From NCBI GenBank assembly GCA_900549135.1, contig URNI01000021.1:1-21806 (forward strand): a DNA stretch of 21,806 nt. The letters are read 5' to 3'. Numbering within the stretch: position 1 is the first letter of the stretch; every line of letters begins with the position of its first letter. The notes below the pieces were generated by a model. The model was not told the DNA's origin. It did no database searches and worked only from the letters and a program-made list of their open reading frames with translations. Below, piece after piece: positions 5,679-13,690 of the stretch. The stretch comes from an uncultured Collinsella sp. (lineage in GTDB: Bacteria > Actinomycetota > Coriobacteriia > Coriobacteriales > Coriobacteriaceae). The translations under genes and the position numbers were made by a program.

Positions 5679-7901
5679 ATGGAGAAGCATAAAGTGATCT
5701 GCCCGTACTGCGGTGCCGGTTGCCAGTTTAACCTCCTGGTCCAAAACGGCCAGGTCGTGGGCACCGAACCGCTCAACGGCATCACCAACCAGAGCGAGCT
5801 GTGCCTTAAGGGCATGAGCGGCTACGACTTCATCAACGACACCAAGATCTTGACTCCTCGCGTACTGCACCCGATGATCCGCCGCACTAAGGGCGTGGAT
5901 CTTGAGCGCGTAAGCTGGGACGAGGCACTGGATTTCACCGCATCTAAGATGCAGGCCATAATTGACGAATATGGTCCTAACGCTGTCATGACCACCGGCT
6001 CTTCGCGAGGCGGCGGCAATGAGGCGAACTACGTCATGCAGAAGTTTACGCGTGCGTGCATCGGCACCCACAGCGTGGACAACTGCGCCCGTACTTGACA
6101 CGGCCCTACTGTCCTCGGTCTGATGGACACGGTTGGTTCAGGTTGCATGTCATGCTCCATCCCCGGTATGGAGGATGCGGGCTGCATTTTCCTCTTCGGC
6201 TATAACCCTGCCGATTCGCACCCCATCGTCGCAAGGCGTATCGTGCGAGCCAAAGAAAAGGGTTGCAAGATCATCGTCGCCGATCCGCGCTATATCGAAA
6301 CCGCGCGTATCGCCGATCTCTACCTTCCGATCAAGAACGGTTGCAATGTCGCGTTCCTCAACGCCTTTGCCAACTGCTTGGTCAACGATGGCCTCTACGA
6401 CAAGGAATTCGTCGCCGAGCACACGAACGGCTTTGACGAGTGGTGGGAGACCATCAAGAACTACACTCCCGAATCCGTACAGGACATCACGGGTGTCGAG
6501 CCCGCGTTGATCCACCAAGCTGCCGAGATGTACGCCACGGCGAAGCCCTCTGCCATCATTGGCTGGGGTATGGGCGTATGCCAGCAGAAGCAGAACCTGA
6601 AGACGGTGCACACCATCGCCTCCATCGCCTGCGTTGCCGGCCAGATCGGCAAACCCAATTCCGGCCTCGCGCCCGTGCGCGGCCAGAATAACGTCCAGGG
6701 CTCCTGCGATATGGGCATGCTGCCCAACCTGTACCCTGGCTACCAGAAGGTCACCGACCCGGCAGTGCGTGCCAAGTTTGCCAAGGCTTGGGGCGTGCCC
6801 GAGGAAAAGCTCCCGCTCGAGGAAGGCTACAAGCTCACCGACCTGGGCCACCTGGTCGACGAGGGTAAGGTGCACTGCTTCTACAACTACGGCGAGGACC
6901 CGGTCCAGACCGAGCCCGATTCGGCCGGCATGCGCAAGACGCTCTCCGAGCTGGATCTGTTCATTTGCCAGGACATCTTTATGACGCAGACGACCATGCT
7001 CGCCGACGTCATCCTGCCCGCCACCTCTTGGGGCGAGCACGAAGGTGTCTTTACCGCATCCGACCGTAGCTTCCAGCACTTTGACGCGGCCGTTCCTCCC
7101 AAGGGCGAGTGCCGTCACGACTGGGAGATCTTCGCGGACCTGTCTACGCGTATGGGTTACCCCATGCACTACGACAACACCGAGCAGATCTGGAACGAGT
7201 GCATTAGCCTGTGCCCCAACTTTGTGGGCGCGACCTACGAGAAGATGGCTCCCGAGGGCGGCTACGCCCAGTGGCCCGTCAAGAGCACCGATGTGAACGA
7301 CCACGGTACGCCCGACATGTTCGCTGGTGGCAAGTTCACCACCAAGGACGGCCGCGCCAACCTGATGGCACACGACTGGGAGGCGCCCTCCGAGCTTCCC
7401 GACGATGAGTACCCGCTCATCCTGTGCACCGTCCGCGAGGTCGGCCACTACAGCTGCCGCTCGATGACCGGCAACTGCAAGACGCTGGCACTGCTTGCCG
7501 ACGAGCCCGGCTTTGTCCGCATGAATCCCGCGGACGCCCAGGCACGCGGCATCAAGAATGGCGACATCGTCTCGATCCACAGCCGCCGCGGCCAGGTATA
7601 CAGCCGCGCCGACGTGAGCGACCGCATCAACAAGGGCACGGTCTATATGACCTACCAGTGGTGGATCGGCAAGTGCAACGAGCTGACCATGCACAAGGTC
7701 GACCCGGTCTCGCATACGCCCGAGGACAAGTTCTCCGCCTGCCAGGTCGACGCTATCGCCGACCAGGTCTGGGCCGAGGGCGAGGTCGAGCGTCAGTACA
7801 CCGAGCTCAAGCAGGCTCTGGTGGACGCCGCCGCTCCCCAGGACGTTGAGCCTGGCGCCGCCAAGTTCGATGACGAGACGCATGTGAACCAAATCGTGTA
7901 G
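5679..7901 (+). CDS. fdhF: Selenocysteine-containing formate dehydrogenase H
   Basis: A cytoplasmic molybdenum (or tungsten) bis-MGD enzyme that oxidises formate to CO2 and supplies electrons to the hydrogenase. The gene runs through an in-frame UGA at 6096-6098; with Sec there, the product is 740 residues. Residues C8, C11, C15 and C42 bind the [4Fe-4S] cluster and K44 follows, the same numbering as E. coli FdhF. The active-site stretch is NCART-Sec-HGP, with Sec at 140 and His at 141, again exactly as in E. coli. APVRGQNNVQGSCDMG is another family hallmark. A bacterial SECIS-like hairpin follows the UGA. The ATG at 5679 has AAGGAAGGAGGG upstream; the upstream frame extension from 5628 is spacer. 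The protein is about 25 residues longer than the E. coli enzyme, mainly at the C-terminus. A conventional gene caller would split this gene into two pieces (before 6098 and from 6123). Confidence 0.97.
6096..6136 (+). promoter_or_regulatory. UGA selenocysteine codon with bacterial SECIS element
   Basis: The UGA (6096-6098) is followed by a hairpin: CC-A-C region 6105-6109 with 6132-6136, UGUCC (6110-6114) with GGACA (6125-6129), UC with GA (6115-6116/6122-6123), a bulged U at 6124 and apical loop GGUCU (6117-6121). E. coli fdhF also has GGUCU in its SelB-binding loop and a bulged U, but there the U is on the 5' side of the stem. The position just after the UGA is right for SelB-dependent recoding. 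Confidence 0.85.
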
Positions 7902-7922
7902 TCCCGTTCTCGTTGGCTTTTT

Positions 7923-7965
7923 GGGCCGGGCGTCCCGTACGTTCGGGAGCCCGGCCCGTTATTTT
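7923..7965 (+). terminator. Strong hairpin between fdhF and hyfA (attenuator or partial terminator)
   Basis: GGGCCGGGC (7923-7931) pairs with GCCCGGCCC (7949-7957); after a bulged G, TCCCG (7933-7937) pairs with CGGGA (7944-7948). The loop is TACGTT. The tail is GTTATTTT, a weak U tract. It sits mid-operon, so partial termination or mRNA processing that lowers hyf relative to hydN-fdhF is more likely than a full stop. Confidence 0.65.
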
Positions 7966-7979
7966 GAAAGGAAGTGGGG

Positions 7980-8597
7980 ATGAACCGCTTCATCGACATC
8001 AACCCGGAGAGGTGCATCGGCTGCGGAACATGCCAGTCCGCCTGTGCCGACGCCCACCGGATGCAGGGTCTTCAGGATACGCCGCGCTTGGCGCTCGTGA
8101 AGACCGGCGGTATTTCGGCCGCCCTTGCCTGCCACCATTGCGAGGGTGCCCCCTGCGCCGAGGTCTGCCCGGTGAATGCCATCGAGCACGATGGCGATCG
8201 CATCCACGTCAAGGAGCAGGAGTGCATCGGGTGCAGGCTGTGCGCCATCGCGTGCCCCTTCGGAGCCATCCATCCCGATGGCACGTCTATCGCCGGTGTC
8301 GCAGGCATGTGCGACCCGACGCCTTCGTATCCTAAGTCCCTGAGCAGCCTGCTTACGTGGGCTCCCGGCCAGTACACCTGCGCTGTCAAGTGCGACCTGT
8401 GCGCCTTCGATCCGGACGGCCCGCATTGTGTGGCGGCGTGCCCCACCAAGGCGCTGACCGTCATGGGCGGCGCGGCCGATCGCGAGCTCGACGAGGCCAA
8501 GCGCCTGCGCTCGATCGAAAACGGTCCGGTCGTCGACGTTACCGCTGTGGCCCAGGGTCTGTCCGAGAAAGCAGAAGGGAGCGTAAACAATGGATAG
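7980..8597 (+). CDS. hyfA: Hydrogenase-4 component A, 4Fe-4S electron-transfer subunit
   Basis: A 205-residue protein, the same length as E. coli HyfA (205) and close to HycB (203). Four Cys groups are visible: CIGCGTCQSAC (12-22), CHHCEGAPCAEVC, CIGCRLCAIAC and CDLC...CVAAC, so four [4Fe-4S] clusters are expected. It bridges FdhF and the HyfH/HyfI/HyfG peripheral arm. The insertion PDGTSIAGVAGMCDPTPSYP between clusters distinguishes it from HydN. The ATG at 7980 is preferred to an in-frame GTG at 7974, because AAAGGAAG (7966-7973) abuts the latter. Its last 8 bases overlap the start of hyfB, suggesting translational coupling. Confidence 0.9.
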   Translation: MNRFIDINPERCIGCGTCQSACADAHRMQGLQDTPRLALVKTGGISAALACHHCEGAPCAEVCPVNAIEHDGDRIHVKEQECIGCRLCAIACPFGAIHPDGTSIAGVAGMCDPTPSYPKSLSSLLTWAPGQYTCAVKCDLCAFDPDGPHCVAACPTKALTVMGGAADRELDEAKRLRSIENGPVVDVTAVAQGLSEKAEGSVNNG

Positions 8598-10608
8598 CAT
8601 GACGCTGTTTATCGCATCGCTTGCCGTCTCGTGCATCGGTGCGCTCGCCTCGGTTCTGCTGATTAAGGCCGACAACGCCGCCAAGACCGCCGGCTGCCTG
8701 ATCGGCGCCGTCGCGGCCGTGCTGTCGTTCATCGCGGGCCTCGAGGCCGTGCTTGGCGACGTTTCGTCCCTCAACACGGTCTTCTTCTTCCCGTTCGCCC
8801 GTCTCGAGCTCTTGCTCAACGGCCTTGCGGGCCTGATCGTGGTCCTCATCTCGATTCTCGCCTTTGCGGGCTTCATCTACGGTCTGTCCTACTTCGACGA
8901 GTACCCGGGCAAGGTCGGGCGCGCCGGCTTCTTTATGAACACCTTCGTCGCCTCGATGATGCTCGTCATCACCGCCGACAACGTGTTCTGGTTCCTGGTC
9001 GCCTTTGAGCTCATGTCTCTTACGAGCTACTTCCTTGTCGTTATCGAGGAGAACAAGAACTCCATTAGGGGCGGTTGGCTCTACTTCGTCATCGCGCACG
9101 TGGGCTTCGTTCTCATCATGGCGAGCTTCCTGCTCATGACCAACGGCGTGGGCGGTTCCTTCAGCTTCAGTGATTTCCGTACGCATGACTTTGGACCCGC
9201 CGTCTCCTCCGCGTGCTTCGTCCTCGCGTTCTTCGGATTTGGCGCGAAGGCCGGTATCATCCCGCTGCACTCCTGGCTGCCCCAGGCGCACCCCGAGGCG
9301 CCGTCCAACGTGTCCGCCCTCATGTCCGGCGGCATGATCAAGATCGGCATCCTGGGAATCCTCAAGGTCGGTCTCGACCTGCTCGCGGGTTCGGGCGTCC
9401 AGCTCTGGTGGGGCCTCATGGTCCTGGTCTTCGGATCCATCTCGTCGGTCCTGGGCGTCGTCTACGCCCTCCACGAGCACGACATTAAGCGCCTGCTGGC
9501 CTACCACTCCGTCGAGAACATCGGCATCATCTTGCTCGGTGTCGGCGCGTCCATGACGGCGCACGCCTTGGGCAACGACGTCATCGCGACGATCGCGCTC
9601 ATGGCCGCCCTCTACCACACGCTCAACCACGCCATGTTCAAGGGCGAGCTGTTCCTCGGCGCGGGCTCCCTGCTCTATGCCACGGGTACGCGCAACATGG
9701 AGAAGATGGGCGGCCTGTTCCGCCGTATGCCGGTCACGGCCGTCTGCTTCCTCATCGGTGCCCTTGCCATCTCGGCTATCCCGCCGCTCAACGGCTTCGT
9801 TTCCGAGTGGTTCACCTACCAGTCCCTGTTCAACATCTCGACGCTCTCCGACCCGGTCGTCATGGTGTTCGCCGTCGCCTCCGCGGCCGCCCTCGCCATC
9901 ACCGGTGCCCTGGCCGTCACGTGCTTCGTGAAGGCCTACGGCGTCTCGTTCGCGAGCAGCCCTCGTTCCCAGGAGGCCGCGAACGCCAAGGAGTCCCCGG
10001 CTCCGATGTTGTTCTCGCAGATGCTCCTCGCGGCCATCTGCGTGGTGCTGGGAATCGGCTCTCCCATCATCGCCCCGGTTCTGGGCGACGTCGCCCAGAG
10101 CGTGCTTGCCGGCTCTGCCATCACAGCCACCTCGGGCGTGTCTCTGGTGAACGAGATTTCCGGTGCCGCCACCTCCACCCCCGCGATCGCCATCGCGCTC
10201 GTGGTCCTCACCGGCCTCGCGTTCGTGTTGAGGTCCTGCCTCGGCACCAAGGCCCCCGCTAAGAAGACCGACCCTTGGGCGTGCGGCTACGAGCCCAACG
10301 AGCACATGCCCGTCGTCGCCACGAGCTTCGCGTCAGACGTAGAGCTCTTCATGGGCCCGCTCTACACCCTGCGCGAGGTATGCACCAAGATCTGCTGGTC
10401 CATCGCGCACGTGTTCCAGAAGCTCACCGGTGTCGCCCAGGGCGTTGAGCCCCTGCCCGACCGCTTCCTGGTCGATGCACCGAGCGAGGGTGCCGATAAG
10501 CTGGCCGGCCTCGCCTCCAAGATCGAGGGCGGCAACTACTCCGTATACATCTGCTACATCGTCGCGGCGCTCGTGGTCTTCCTCGTGCTCGCCGTGGTCA
10601 TGGTCTAG
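8590..10608 (+). CDS. hyfB: Hydrogenase-4 membrane subunit B (antiporter-like)
   Basis: A 672-residue polytopic membrane protein, exactly the length of E. coli HyfB. It belongs to the Mrp-antiporter/NuoL-M-N superfamily. The segment WFLVAFELMSLTSYFLVV holds the conserved membrane Glu, and GAKAGIIPLHSWLPQAHPEAPSNVSALMSGG holds the conserved Lys and the broken-helix motif. HDIKRLLAYHSVENIGII is also typical. A longer soluble stretch (about 550-640) precedes the last helix, consistent with the HyfB/HycC C-terminal arm. AAGGGAG lies upstream of the ATG. In the complex it forms part of the ion-translocating arm; net pumping is inference from homology. Phe is encoded almost only by TTC after about codon 55, unlike in fdhF. 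Confidence 0.95.
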   Translation: MDSMTLFIASLAVSCIGALASVLLIKADNAAKTAGCLIGAVAAVLSFIAGLEAVLGDVSSLNTVFFFPFARLELLLNGLAGLIVVLISILAFAGFIYGLSYFDEYPGKVGRAGFFMNTFVASMMLVITADNVFWFLVAFELMSLTSYFLVVIEENKNSIRGGWLYFVIAHVGFVLIMASFLLMTNGVGGSFSFSDFRTHDFGPAVSSACFVLAFFGFGAKAGIIPLHSWLPQAHPEAPSNVSALMSGGMIKIGILGILKVGLDLLAGSGVQLWWGLMVLVFGSISSVLGVVYALHEHDIKRLLAYHSVENIGIILLGVGASMTAHALGNDVIATIALMAALYHTLNHAMFKGELFLGAGSLLYATGTRNMEKMGGLFRRMPVTAVCFLIGALAISAIPPLNGFVSEWFTYQSLFNISTLSDPVVMVFAVASAAALAITGALAVTCFVKAYGVSFASSPRSQEAANAKESPAPMLFSQMLLAAICVVLGIGSPIIAPVLGDVAQSVLAGSAITATSGVSLVNEISGAATSTPAIAIALVVLTGLAFVLRSCLGTKAPAKKTDPWACGYEPNEHMPVVATSFASDVELFMGPLYTLREVCTKICWSIAHVFQKLTGVAQGVEPLPDRFLVDAPSEGADKLAGLASKIEGGNYSVYICYIVAALVVFLVLAVVMV

Positions 10609-10625
10609 AGAGGGGAGAGGATATT

Positions 10626-11549
10626 ATGAACATCGTTCTTGCGATGGCGCAGGGCCTCGTGGTCATGCTGGTCGCGCCCTTCTTCTCCGGCCTCGCCCGT
10701 GTGATTCGCGCGAAGATGCACAATCGCCGCGGTCCGTCCATCCTTCAGGATTACCGGGACCTCGCGAAGCTCATGGCGCGTCCCGAGTCCGTGAGTTCCG
10801 ACTCGAGCTTCGTGCTGCGCATCATGCCGCCGCTGTTCCTCGCGGTGTCGTTCATGCTCGCCATGGGCCTGCCCATGTTCACGCTCGAGAGCCCCATGCC
10901 CGTCTTTGGTGATGCCATCACCATCATGTACGCGCTCGCGCTGTCCCGCTTCTTCTTCGCGCTGTCCGGCGTGGATTCCTCCAACGCCTACGCGGGCTTC
11001 GGCGGTATCCGCGAGCTCCTCATGAGCGTGCTCATCGAGCCGTCCATGCTCATCGCGCTGTTTACCGTCGCCATCGTGTGCGGCTCCACGGACATTGCGA
11101 CCATGGGTCAGCACATCGTTACGGGCAACGTCTCGAGCGTCGTCGCCGTCATCCTCGCCGGCGTCGCCTTCGCGGCCGCCTGCTATATGGAGCTCGGCAA
11201 GCTTCCGTTCGATCAGGCCGAAGCCGAGCAGGAGCTCCAGGAGGGCCCGCTCGCCGAGCTCTCCGGCCCGTCCCTGGCCATGATGAAGCTCGCCATGGGC
11301 ATGAAGCAGGTCGTGGTCGTCGCTTGGTTCACCTCCATCTTCATCCCCTGGGGAGAGCCCGCGACCATCGGCGTCACCGCTCTCGTGGGCGCCGTCGTCT
11401 TCCTCGTCAAGTGCCTGGTCGATTTCGTCGTCTGCGGCGTGCTCGAGAACTCCGTTTCCCGTTCGCGCTTCAAGGTGCTCGGTAACCAGACCTGGGCCGT
11501 CGTCGGCATCGCGGTCCTCGCGTTCGTCTTCGTCGTCGTAGGCGTGTAG
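10626..11549 (+). CDS. hyfC: Hydrogenase-4 membrane subunit C (NuoH-like)
   Basis: A 307-residue membrane protein homologous to NuoH/HycD (E. coli HyfC is about 15 residues longer). The N-terminal helix is followed by RAKMHNRRGPSILQDYRDLAKLM, the conserved cytoplasmic loop that contacts the quinone-like or small-subunit site in complex I relatives. MELGKLPFDQAEAEQELQEGP is the acidic loop corresponding to the NuoH E-channel region. About eight hydrophobic segments are present. It anchors the peripheral NiFe module to the membrane. The ATG follows AGAGGGGAGAGGA. It starts 17 bases after hyfB and 16 bases before hyfD, so it is one transcript. Confidence 0.95.
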   Translation: MNIVLAMAQGLVVMLVAPFFSGLARVIRAKMHNRRGPSILQDYRDLAKLMARPESVSSDSSFVLRIMPPLFLAVSFMLAMGLPMFTLESPMPVFGDAITIMYALALSRFFFALSGVDSSNAYAGFGGIRELLMSVLIEPSMLIALFTVAIVCGSTDIATMGQHIVTGNVSSVVAVILAGVAFAAACYMELGKLPFDQAEAEQELQEGPLAELSGPSLAMMKLAMGMKQVVVVAWFTSIFIPWGEPATIGVTALVGAVVFLVKCLVDFVVCGVLENSVSRSRFKVLGNQTWAVVGIAVLAFVFVVVGV

Positions 11550-11565
11550 GGAGAAGGGAGAAACT

Positions 11566-13023
11566 ATGTCAATCGAATCGAGCTTGTCCCTCTTTGCCAT
11601 GGTGGCGATCGCCGTCCCCATGCTGGGCTCCCTGCTCATCGTCATGCTGCCGCGTCCCTACGCTAAATGGATCTGCGCCTTTGCCGGCGGCATCGCCACG
11701 GTCGCTTCCGTTGGCTTGGCCGCGACGTTTGCCGGAAACGGCATGAACGCGGTCGATGTAACCTGGGCGAGTATGGGCCAGACCTTGGTCATGGGCTTCA
11801 TATTCGACCGGATGAGCACGCTGCTCGCACCCGCGTTCGTCGCTATCGGCCTGCTCGTCGTCATCTATTCGTTCCCGTACATGAGCGATAAGAACAAGGA
11901 GCATCCCGACGCGCCCCGTCGCCGCTTCTACGTGTACTTCTCCACGTTCATCGGCGCCATGGCCGGTCTCGCCTACAGCTCCACCATCGTCGGCCAGCTC
12001 GTTTTCTTCGAGATCACCGGCGTGTGCTCCTGGGGCCTCATCAGCTACTACATGACGCCCACGGCCAAGAAGGCCGGTATGAAGGCGCTCATCATCACCC
12101 ATATCGGCGCTCTGGGACTCTACATCGGCGCGGCCTTCCTGTTCGCCGGAACCGGCACGTTCGCGCTGAGCGCGATCTCCCAGCTCGATTCCGGTATGAA
12201 GACCGTCGTGCTGCTGCTCATCCTGTTCGCCGCTTGGGCCAAGTCCGCCCAGTTCCCGCTCTACATGTGGCTGCCCTCCGCAATGGAGGCCCCCACGCCC
12301 GTTTCCGCCTACCTCCATGGCGCGTCCATGGTGAAGGTCGGCGTGTGCGTGTTCGACCGCGCTCTTGCGAGTGCCGGCGATATCCCCGAGATCGTCGGTT
12401 GGGTCGCCATCATCGACGCCGTCGTGACCATGCTCTTCGGCTTCCTCATGTACCTGCCCCAGAAGGATATGAAGCGCCTGCTCGCCTTCTCGACGATCGC
12501 GCAGCTCGCCTACGTGTTCTTCGGCCTGGGCCTCTCCGTGTTCGGAAGCCAGATGGCGTTCAACGGCGCCGTCGAGCACATCTTCAACCACGCGTTCACC
12601 AAGACCCTGTTCTTCCTCATCGCCGGCTCCCTCAGCTTCACGCTGGGAACCCGTATGTTGCCCAAGATCCAGGGCCTCATGAAGAAGTACCCGGTCACGG
12701 GCGTGGGCTTCGCGGTCGCCGCGACCGCTATCGCCGGCGTGCCCCCCATGAGCACGTTCTTCTCCAAGTTCCAGATTATTTCCGGTGGCTTCGCGGTTGG
12801 TGCTTCCAACACGGTCATCTTCGTCCTCGTGTGCGTCATGGTCGTCGAGACCGTCGCCACCTTCGCATGGTTCCTGCGTTGGATGGGTAAGGTCCTGCCC
12901 GGTGAGCCGAGCGAGACCGTGGCCGCCGGCCAGCCCCTTCCGCGCGCCATGGCGTTCGTGTTCGTCGTCCTCATGATCATGGTCGTCGTCGCCGGTCCTC
13001 TGTCCTCTAGTTGGATGGGTTAG
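11566..13023 (+). CDS. hyfD: Hydrogenase-4 membrane subunit D (antiporter-like)
   Basis: A 485-residue polytopic membrane protein of the NuoL/M/N-Mrp superfamily (E. coli HyfD 479). LVFFEITGVCSWGLISYYM carries the conserved Glu and KSAQFPLYMWLPSAMEAPTPVSAYLHGASMVKVGV the conserved Lys and the pore motif. KDMKRLLAFSTIAQLAYVFFGLG is another family block. Together with HyfE and HyfF it is what distinguishes hydrogenase-4 from hydrogenase-3, which lacks these genes. It should provide an additional ion channel in the membrane arm. AGAAGGGAGAAACT precedes the ATG. Its stop codon is contained in the Shine-Dalgarno of hyfE. Confidence 0.95.
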   Translation: MSIESSLSLFAMVAIAVPMLGSLLIVMLPRPYAKWICAFAGGIATVASVGLAATFAGNGMNAVDVTWASMGQTLVMGFIFDRMSTLLAPAFVAIGLLVVIYSFPYMSDKNKEHPDAPRRRFYVYFSTFIGAMAGLAYSSTIVGQLVFFEITGVCSWGLISYYMTPTAKKAGMKALIITHIGALGLYIGAAFLFAGTGTFALSAISQLDSGMKTVVLLLILFAAWAKSAQFPLYMWLPSAMEAPTPVSAYLHGASMVKVGVCVFDRALASAGDIPEIVGWVAIIDAVVTMLFGFLMYLPQKDMKRLLAFSTIAQLAYVFFGLGLSVFGSQMAFNGAVEHIFNHAFTKTLFFLIAGSLSFTLGTRMLPKIQGLMKKYPVTGVGFAVAATAIAGVPPMSTFFSKFQIISGGFAVGASNTVIFVLVCVMVVETVATFAWFLRWMGKVLPGEPSETVAAGQPLPRAMAFVFVVLMIMVVVAGPLSSSWMG

Positions 13024-13033
13024 GAGGTAGGAC

Positions 13034-13687
13034 ATGGGTTATTCGTTAGTCAATATCCTGGGCGGTCTTCTGATCGTGACCTCCACCATGGTGGTCGTCT
13101 CGAAGACCATCCCGTCCGCCATTAAGTGGTACGCGATCCAGTCGGTTGTCCTGGTGGGCATGCTGCTCACCCTGGGCCTCACCACCGGTGCCACCGAGCT
13201 TCTCATGTGGGCCGCGTCGGCCTTCGTCACCAAGGTGATCCTCGTTCCGTTCATTCTCAACCGTGCCTACAAAAAGATGGGTTCGCCTGCCGATAGCACG
13301 CTGAGCTCCTCCTTCAAGCCGGCTTGGACCATCATCCTCACCGGTCTGGAGGTGGCCATCTGCTTCGCGGTGGTCACGCGCCTGAGCCTGCCCACCGCTG
13401 AGGTGGCTACTCCGGCCCTCGCCATCAGCTTCGCGCACTTCTTCGTCGGCCTCACGTGCATCATCTCCCAGCGCAACATCCTCAAGCAAATCTTCGGGTA
13501 CTGCCTTATGGAGAACGGTAGCCACGTGACGCTCGCCCTGCTCGCGCCCACGGCCCCCGAGATCATCGAGATCGGCATCGCCACCGACGCCATTTTCGCC
13601 GTCATCATCATGTCCGCCGTCGTCGTGAGGATCTGGAACGACACCAAGTCGCTCGACTCCCACGACCTGACCGAATTGAAGGGGTAG
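13034..13687 (+). CDS. hyfE: Hydrogenase-4 membrane subunit E (NuoK/MrpC-like)
   Basis: A 217-residue membrane protein, nearly the same length as E. coli HyfE (216). Six or seven hydrophobic segments are separated by short loops. The N-terminal half resembles NuoK/MrpC. The segment AISFAHFFVGLTCIISQRNILKQIFGYCLMENGSHVTLALLAP with an embedded Glu is typical of HyfE. It packs between the antiporter-like subunits. AGGAGG (13022-13027) overlaps the hyfD stop codon, and the gene lies 3 bases before hyfF, so translation of D, E and F is likely coupled. All Phe codons that I read in it are TTC. Confidence 0.93.
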   Translation: MGYSLVNILGGLLIVTSTMVVVSKTIPSAIKWYAIQSVVLVGMLLTLGLTTGATELLMWAASAFVTKVILVPFILNRAYKKMGSPADSTLSSSFKPAWTIILTGLEVAICFAVVTRLSLPTAEVATPALAISFAHFFVGLTCIISQRNILKQIFGYCLMENGSHVTLALLAPTAPEIIEIGIATDAIFAVIIMSAVVVRIWNDTKSLDSHDLTELKG

Positions 13688-13690
13688 GCC

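Noticed and set aside
6150..7892. A 580-codon minus-strand frame opposite fdhF
   Set aside because: It mirrors the GC-rich third positions of fdhF, has no family motifs and no ribosome binding site. The plus-strand protein is unambiguous.
6123..7901. A separate gene starting at ATG 6123
   Set aside because: It is the downstream part of fdhF after the selenocysteine UGA; the reading frame is continuous with the upstream part and the active-site motif spans the UGA.
8539..10305. A 588-codon minus-strand frame opposite hyfB, with similar long frames opposite brnQ, hyfD, hyfF and hycI-focA
   Set aside because: Asp/Glu/His/Arg/Gly-rich translations without domains are the usual antisense shadows of GC-rich membrane-protein genes.
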